In this document: positions 6,393 to 10,310 of the stretch, one piece after another
Layout of the letters: each line of letters begins with the position of its first letter
Position numbering within the stretch: position 1 is the stretch's first letter
Position numbers and translations under genes: made by a program
DNA from: Prevotellaceae bacterium
Lineage (GTDB): Bacteria > Bacteroidota > Bacteroidia > Bacteroidales > UBA932
Reading direction: 5' to 3'
NCBI GenBank assembly: GCA_031259655.1
Contig: JAIRLF010000085.1
Location: forward strand, 1 to 10,310
Length of the DNA stretch: 10,310 nucleotides
Notes under the pieces: generated by a model
Told to the model about the DNA's origin: nothing
Database searches by the model: none
The model's input: only the letters and a program-made list of their open reading frames with translations

Positions 6393-7217
6393 TTATTTTT
6401 TTATATCTAATTCGTCTTCTAAATTTATTCCGCGTTTTTGTGTAAACAGCAGAGATTCATCATACATAACTTTGGCTTCGGCTCTATATTCCGAATCGGG
6501 ATATTCGCTGATGAAGTTATAATATTCGTCTATTGCGGCGATATATCGTTCGGGTTGCATCCTGCGAACACTCTTTTTTGCGTATATATAACTCGCTTTC
6601 AACATCAAAAATGACTGTTCTTCGTTATGCTTGCTCGACGGAAAATCCCTGATACTGTTGCGCAAAGCAACTATAGCCGACTTATAATCCTCGATTTGGT
6701 AATATAATTTTGCTGCCATATACGATTTTTCTTCCAGCCGTCTTTTCAGTTCGTCCAAATAATCTTTGTCTTTACTGTTCCATTCCGAGTCGGGAAATTT
6801 GGTGTTAAAGACGTCGAACGCTGTGATTGCATCTATCGTATTACGCTGGTCTAAAGAGGCTCGCGAAGACATCCGGTAGAGGTTCACCGCACGCAGATAG
6901 TACGCTTCTTCGGCAAAATTACTGCGCCCATATACGCGTGTGAATTTTTCCAATGAGCTTTCGGCTGAATAGTAATCGCTCATAATATAATATCCCTTAG
7001 CGATATAGAAACTGATAGTGTCGTCGCGCGATTGACCGTTGTAAACGGCGTTTAACGATTCAAACAAAGGGGTGGATTTGGAATATTTCTTCTTTTTATA
7101 GAATTCCAATCCGGCATTATAGCGTTTTTCGGGGTCGGGATTCTTCAATATTTTATTGAATCCCGAGCATCCTGAGAGCGCGAAACTTATTAATATCAAC
7201 AATATACCCTTATTCAT
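6393..7217 (-). CDS. bamD: BamD, outer membrane assembly lipoprotein (TPR)
   Basis: Periplasm-facing outer-membrane lipoprotein of the BAM complex that folds beta-barrel proteins. From the ATG at 7217 (274 residues) the signal is MNKGILLILISFALSGC with lipobox LSGC and lipidated Cys17, an ideal short lipoprotein signal. ATG 7229 and GTG 7235 are in frame and would add 4 or 6 residues; the predicted transcription start near 7243 leaves little leader for them. The mature part is built of tetratricopeptide-like helix pairs (RYNAGLEFYKKKKYSKSTPLFESL, YYIMSDYYSAESSLEKF, AITAFDVFNTKFPDSEWN, YYQIEDYKSAIVALRNSIRDFPSSK, IAAIDEYYNFISEYPDSEY), with the repeated FPDSE/YPDSE ending typical of BamD/YfiO. 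It heads the bamD-rpoZ-coaBC-porD cluster. Confidence 0.93.
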   Translation of the reverse strand: MNKGILLILISFALSGCSGFNKILKNPDPEKRYNAGLEFYKKKKYSKSTPLFESLNAVYNGQSRDDTISFYIAKGYYIMSDYYSAESSLEKFTRVYGRSNFAEEAYYLRAVNLYRMSSRASLDQRNTIDAITAFDVFNTKFPDSEWNSKDKDYLDELKRRLEEKSYMAAKLYYQIEDYKSAIVALRNSIRDFPSSKHNEEQSFLMLKASYIYAKKSVRRMQPERYIAAIDEYYNFISEYPDSEYRAEAKVMYDESLLFTQKRGINLEDELDIKK

Positions 7218-7249
7218 CAATCTATACATATACACTTTATATCAAGCCG

Positions 7250-7257
7250 CAAAATTA
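7250..7257 (-). promoter_or_regulatory. -7 element of the bamD operon promoter
   Basis: On the minus strand TAATTTTG (7257-7250) fits TAnnTTTG. No TTTG is found 19-21 bases upstream: that stretch is an A-rich run, and the nearest TTTG is about 32 bases away. Predicted start of transcription is near 7243, about 26 bases before the favoured ATG. Confidence 0.5.
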
Positions 7258-7374
7258 CACTTTTTTTTATAATCTGACTATCTTTTTTTCAAATGGTTTA
7301 TATTTGATGAAAAAAATATCGTCTTTTTTATCATTTCAACGGCAAATTATTCCTCATCCCGTAGGGAAAATTGA

Positions 7375-8826
7375 CTAATATACTTCGACGTTCGAAATCG
7401 CAGGACAAGCTTTTGCCTCGGTGAAACGGATTCTGATTTTTGGAGTTTCGACCGGAGATATTTCCACAATGCGCTTATATCCGACGGTAGAGCCCTTTGC
7501 TGCCGAGGTCCAATCATCGTCTTTCCATACATCAATATTGAATGCTTTGATTCGTTGCCCTAACTTGATGTATTCCTGAATGAGAACATAATTAATTTTC
7601 TGTGGTTTACCAAAATCAATTTCGAGCTCGGCGGCGAGAATATTGTCATCTGTAGCCCAGTAAGTATCTTTATTGCCGTCGATGACATTGCTTGCGGCGT
7701 AGATTTTCGATTTACCGCGATAACTGTTTGCCTTCGCTTTTGCTTTTTCCGCCAAATTGAGGGAAAAAGTTTTGTCGAGCAGTGTTTTCCATTCTCTAAG
7801 CGCCCGGATATCGTTTTCGTGCAAAAGTCCGCGCTGATCCGGGGGTATGTTCAACAAAAGATTCGCTCCCCGCCCGACCGATTCCATGTATATTTTGAAC
7901 AGTGTTTCAGGGGTTTTGACTTTAGAATCCTCTGATTCGTGATAGAACCATCCCGGACGTATCGAAACATCTACTTCGGCGGGAATCCACGAACGCCCGT
8001 TTTCGTCGCCGTGATTCAAAAGCCTCTCAATGTGCGGTTTTCCCGGATAAAGCGTGTCTGCGTTAATGAGATGCCAGTTCGGTTGCCCAACAAAACCGCT
8101 TTCGTTACCGCACCAGCGAATGTCGGGACCGGCATCGCTGAACATCAGCGCCTGCGGAGCTAATTCGCGTACAATCGAATGGGTATTCGCCCAATCGTAA
8201 TACGTTCTGTTGTCAATCTTTCGTGTTTCCCTTGCTCCGCCATAGAAACCGTCGCCGCCATTCGCCCCGTCGAACCAGACTTCGAATATTTCCCCATAGT
8301 TAGAAAGCAGTTCGCGTAACTGGTTTCGATAGTACGTAATGTATTCGGGTGTTGCGTATTGTGCACTGTTCCTGTCCCAAGGCGAAAGGTATATCCCGAA
8401 TTTCAGACCGTATTTGTGACACGCATCGGCAACGGCTTTCACTACGTCGCCTTTGCCGTCCATAAAGGGACTGTTTTTGACGGAATGTTCGGTGTATTTA
8501 CTTTGCCAAAGACAAAAACCGTCGTGATGTTTACAGGTCAATATCAAAGCTTTTAACCCTGCTTCCTTAATGTTTTTCGCCCATTGCCCGGCATCGAAAT
8601 TCGTCGGATTGAATATCGAGGCTTGCTCGTCGCCATATCCCCATTCTTTGCCGGTGAACGTATTGGTTGTGAAATGTATAAACGCATACTGTTCCAGTTC
8701 TTGCCATGCAAGTTGATGTTCGTTGGGAACAGGTAAAAGCGCTTGCGGCGGAACTGCTTCTTTCGAACACGCCGCAAACAGGACAAGAATGCCCGTAGAA
8801 ATAAATAAATGATGTAATTTTCTCAT
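7375..8826 (-). CDS. Alpha-L-fucosidase lipoprotein, GH29 (subfamily B-like) with C-terminal discoidin-like domain
   Basis: Removes alpha-linked fucose from glycans, probably outside or at the cell surface. The 483-residue protein starts with a lipoprotein signal (LVLFAAC, Cys20). The catalytic barrel (about 40-355) contains YAFIHFTTNTFTGKEWGYGD (47-66), CKHHDGFCLW (98-107), KFGIYLSPWDRN and VWFDGANGGDG with probable nucleophile Asp186. The FTxKEWGYGDE and GGARETRKI wording is that of the GH29-B group, which favours branched 1,3/1,4-linked fucose such as Lewis antigens. Candidate acid/base is Glu242 in WCGNESG; I cannot fix it with certainty. Residues about 365-483 resemble an F5/8 type C (CBM32-like) beta-sandwich: SNVIDGNKDTYWATDD then ELEIDFGKPQKINYVLIQE. 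It follows the MBL gene by 54 bases with no clear promoter of its own. No SusC/SusD genes are in view. Confidence 0.94.
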   Translation of the reverse strand: MRKLHHLFISTGILVLFAACSKEAVPPQALLPVPNEHQLAWQELEQYAFIHFTTNTFTGKEWGYGDEQASIFNPTNFDAGQWAKNIKEAGLKALILTCKHHDGFCLWQSKYTEHSVKNSPFMDGKGDVVKAVADACHKYGLKFGIYLSPWDRNSAQYATPEYITYYRNQLRELLSNYGEIFEVWFDGANGGDGFYGGARETRKIDNRTYYDWANTHSIVRELAPQALMFSDAGPDIRWCGNESGFVGQPNWHLINADTLYPGKPHIERLLNHGDENGRSWIPAEVDVSIRPGWFYHESEDSKVKTPETLFKIYMESVGRGANLLLNIPPDQRGLLHENDIRALREWKTLLDKTFSLNLAEKAKAKANSYRGKSKIYAASNVIDGNKDTYWATDDNILAAELEIDFGKPQKINYVLIQEYIKLGQRIKAFNIDVWKDDDWTSAAKGSTVGYKRIVEISPVETPKIRIRFTEAKACPAISNVEVY

Positions 8827-8880
8827 AACTAATAATATTAAATAAAAATATTGCCGTAAATAATTCTCAATTCCCCAAAG

Positions 8881-9768
8881 TCAGATTGCTAAGCAAGTAC
8901 AAAGAGGAGTAAACACATATCCTTCAAGTTCGCTCACTTTGATATTTCCGATAGCGGGCAATTTGATATGAGCGCCGGAGATGCTGATTTTGTTTTTCGA
9001 CACAAATTCGAGTATCTTTTTCCGCGTTTGAATCGCCTGTTGCGGGTTGACATCGAAAGTGAGCGCCACTTCGGGACAAGGCATTTGCACATCCATAGCA
9101 TGAGCGATGTCTCCCCAAACAAGCAATTTTTGTCCGGCCGATTCGAGCAGGAACGCCGTATGTCCGGGCGTATGTCCGTATGCGGCAACAGGTTTGACGC
9201 CCGAGATAAGGTCGGGAATTTCGCTTTCCGGTTCGCCGGCGACAAACAGATGCAATTTATCTTTGTATGCCTCAAGTACCTTGCGGGCATTTTCGCCGCG
9301 TTCGTTTGCGTCCATCCAATAATCGTATTCAGCCTGAGAAACGTAGAGTTCGGCTTGCGGAAAAACTTTTTTACCCTCGCGCAGCAGACCGCCGATATGG
9401 TCGCCGTGCATGTGAGTCAGTAGAATTATCTGAATCTGTTCTTCGGGAACTTTTAGCGATTGCAGATTTTTGGCTAAATTCTTTCCGGTACCGGCGTCAA
9501 TCAACACATTTTTATCCGGAAAACGAATCAGAAAAGCTTGTGTTTCGAGCAAAAAACTTCCGTCAGGAAGATATTTTTCGAGAATTTCGGGCGTAGCGCC
9601 TTTCAGCAGAGAGGAGCCTGCATTATTTCCGCCGTCGGAAAGGATGCTGACCCGACAATCTCCGATTACGTATGTGAGAACCGTTTCTTGAGCGTTGATT
9701 TCGACCGACGATAATAAAAGCAACAGCGCCATAAACAAAACGATAGAATCTTTTATAACTATTTTCAT
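8881..9768 (-). CDS. Secreted metallo-beta-lactamase-fold hydrolase
   Basis: 295 residues with a signal peptide ending NAQ (about residue 27), so a periplasmic or exported enzyme. The metal-binding set is complete: HxHxDH as THMHGDHIGG (His119, His121, Asp123, His124), His203 in GHTPGHT, Asp220 in WGDIAH and His267 in SGAH, so two metal ions are expected. The overall order (LIDAGTG, then THMHGDH, then TPGHT, then GD) resembles the lactonase/YtnP-like branch, whose members open acyl-homoserine lactones or other esters; beta-lactam hydrolysis is not implied. The true substrate is unknown. The short Cys-containing tail (TPLCTCLAI) is unusual. A promoter lies just upstream, and the fucosidase follows by 54 bases, so the two may be co-expressed. 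Confidence 0.9.
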   Translation of the reverse strand: MKIVIKDSIVLFMALLLLLSSVEINAQETVLTYVIGDCRVSILSDGGNNAGSSLLKGATPEILEKYLPDGSFLLETQAFLIRFPDKNVLIDAGTGKNLAKNLQSLKVPEEQIQIILLTHMHGDHIGGLLREGKKVFPQAELYVSQAEYDYWMDANERGENARKVLEAYKDKLHLFVAGEPESEIPDLISGVKPVAAYGHTPGHTAFLLESAGQKLLVWGDIAHAMDVQMPCPEVALTFDVNPQQAIQTRKKILEFVSKNKISISGAHIKLPAIGNIKVSELEGYVFTPLCTCLAI

Positions 9769-9796
9769 GATACTAATTTAATTGTTAAAAACTTCA

Positions 9797-9825
9797 CAAA
9801 AGTAATAAAAAAAACAATATGCAAA
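9797..9825 (-). promoter_or_regulatory. Probable promoter of the MBL-fucosidase pair
   Basis: On the minus strand TTTG (9825-9822), 17 bases including a run of eight T, then TACTTTTG (9804-9797). The -7 element is perfect; the spacing is two bases shorter than the usual minimum. Start of transcription would fall near 9790, giving a leader of about 22 bases. Confidence 0.55.
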
Positions 9826-9841
9826 ATAAGTTCTATGCCTT

Positions 9842-9890
9842 GGGTGCATTTTCAGATTGTCGCAAACCCGGCACAATGTCCCGAAAGAAC
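9842..9890. repeat. Dispersed repeat element copy B
   Basis: gggtgcattttcagattg through cgcaaacccg (9861-9870) matches 3456-3483 with a one-base indel and a substitution. The following gcacaatgtcccgaaagaac (9871-9890) resembles the right arm of the copy A hairpin (gcaatgacgaaagaac, 3517-3532). Copy B therefore looks like copy A without its central loop and left arm. Confidence 0.7.
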
Positions 9891-10049
9891 ATGATTTCCT
9901 GTAGCGTCTCAAAAAAAGATTCAGCCTGAAAAACACATTTTGGAGTTATTTTTCAGCAACGAACCGAAAAAACGAAAAGAAATTTTTGTGATAATGTAAA
10001 CAGCCATTGAAAAATCAAAAAAGAAAATTTCGAAAATAAAATTATTTAC

Positions 10050-10057
10050 TAATTTTG
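10050..10057 (+). promoter_or_regulatory. -7 element facing the right-edge gene
   Basis: TAATTTTG fits TAnnTTTG. A weak TTTC (10028-10031) lies 18 bases upstream in place of TTTG. Transcription would begin near 10064. Confidence 0.45.
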
Positions 10058-10203
10058 CATTTCGAAAATTGAATAAAGAAAATAAAACATTAGACGCGTA
10101 TAAAATGATAACAGCACAAAGATTACAGCAGGCTCCGGTACGACCGGATTTATCCGTGCACACAAGCGAGCACGCTCCATTACGACAGAATAAAAACAGT
10201 AAT

Positions 10204-10310
10204 ATGAAGACAAATTTAACAGTTTTATTACAATGTGTATTGTGTTGGGCATACTTCAGTTGCCACACGCCGGAATTGAAACAGCCCGTACTGTTTGGCG
10301 GGAAACCCTT
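10204..10310 (+). CDS. Probable lipoprotein, N-terminal fragment (cut by window edge)
   Basis: The frame is open to the right edge, so only 35 residues are seen from the ATG at 10204. They read as a signal peptide with a possible lipobox, MKTNLTVLLQCVLCWAYFSC, lipidation at Cys20, then HTPELKQPVLFGGKP. Tyr at -3 of the lipobox is not ideal. An in-frame ATG at 10105 would add 33 polar residues (MITAQRLQQAPVRPD...), which would bury the signal, so the later start is preferred. The family is not recognisable from this piece. A rightward -7 element at 10050 supports transcription in this direction. Confidence 0.5.
   Translation, partial: MKTNLTVLLQCVLCWAYFSCHTPELKQPVLFGGKP

Larger units (their letters stand above)
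9769..10203. other. Intergenic region between divergent genes
   Basis: Contains the leftward promoter of the MBL gene (9797-9825), a copy of the dispersed element (9842-9890), an A-rich stretch with a weak inverted repeat (CTGAAAAA 9926-9933 with TTTTTCAG 9949-9956, 15-base loop), and a rightward -7 element (10050-10057). The 140 or so bases between that element and the favoured start at 10204 form an unusually long leader. I see no RNA gene. Confidence 0.6.

Noticed and set aside
7306..7332. Intrinsic terminator between the fucosidase and bamD (A-run and T-run around gacgata)
   Set aside because: The stem would be almost only A-T pairs and has no GC-rich section; too weak to call.
9921..10268. 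Minus-strand open frame of 115 residues
   Set aside because: Phe/Asn-rich product of AT-rich DNA, antisense to the promoter and start of the plus-strand lipoprotein.

Overview
The window looks like chromosomal DNA of a Bacteroidota member, most likely Bacteroidales. Three things point there: promoters that fit the Bacteroidota form (TTTG, about 19 bases, TAnnTTTG), no recognisable Shine-Dalgarno sites, and family members typical of that phylum (the Rpb6-like RNA polymerase omega, the DUF4835/PorD protein, a BamD lipoprotein, a three-part DsbD and a GH29-B fucosidase lipoprotein). Nearly everything is coded on the minus strand. The only plus-strand gene is the fragment at the right edge.

Layout from left to right: the N-terminus of a MacB/FtsX-type ABC permease (1-321, runs off the left edge); lptB, the LPS-export ATPase (414-1139); a repeat-filled gap; dsbD, a membrane reductant carrier (1423-3375) with a textbook promoter; a 486-base gene-free gap packed with repeats; then the compact cluster bamD-rpoZ-coaBC-porD (7217 down to 3862, gaps of 6, 39 and 23 bases). 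Upstream of that lie a GH29 alpha-L-fucosidase lipoprotein (7375-8826) and a secreted metallo-beta-lactamase-fold hydrolase (8881-9768), probably one transcript. A gap with divergent promoters follows, then the start of a probable lipoprotein on the plus strand (10204 to the edge).

The genes are mostly cell-envelope housekeeping: LPS transport (LptB), outer-membrane protein assembly (BamD), periplasmic redox (DsbD), a type IX secretion-associated protein (PorD/DUF4835), plus coenzyme A synthesis (CoaBC) and transcription (omega). The fucosidase and MBL enzyme form an accessory pair, probably for host or plant glycans and a small ester or lactone.

I found no clear new protein system. The unusual material is between genes: families of 7-base tandem repeats (NNNAATC or its complement) on both sides of lptB, one of which ends inside the dsbD stop codon and part of which forms a perfect 18-base inverted repeat around three 51-base-spaced modules; a related 2 x 14-base repeat inside the porD signal-peptide coding sequence; a six-copy 22-base array with promoter-like -7 elements; and a dispersed element seen near 3456, 3780 and 9842.
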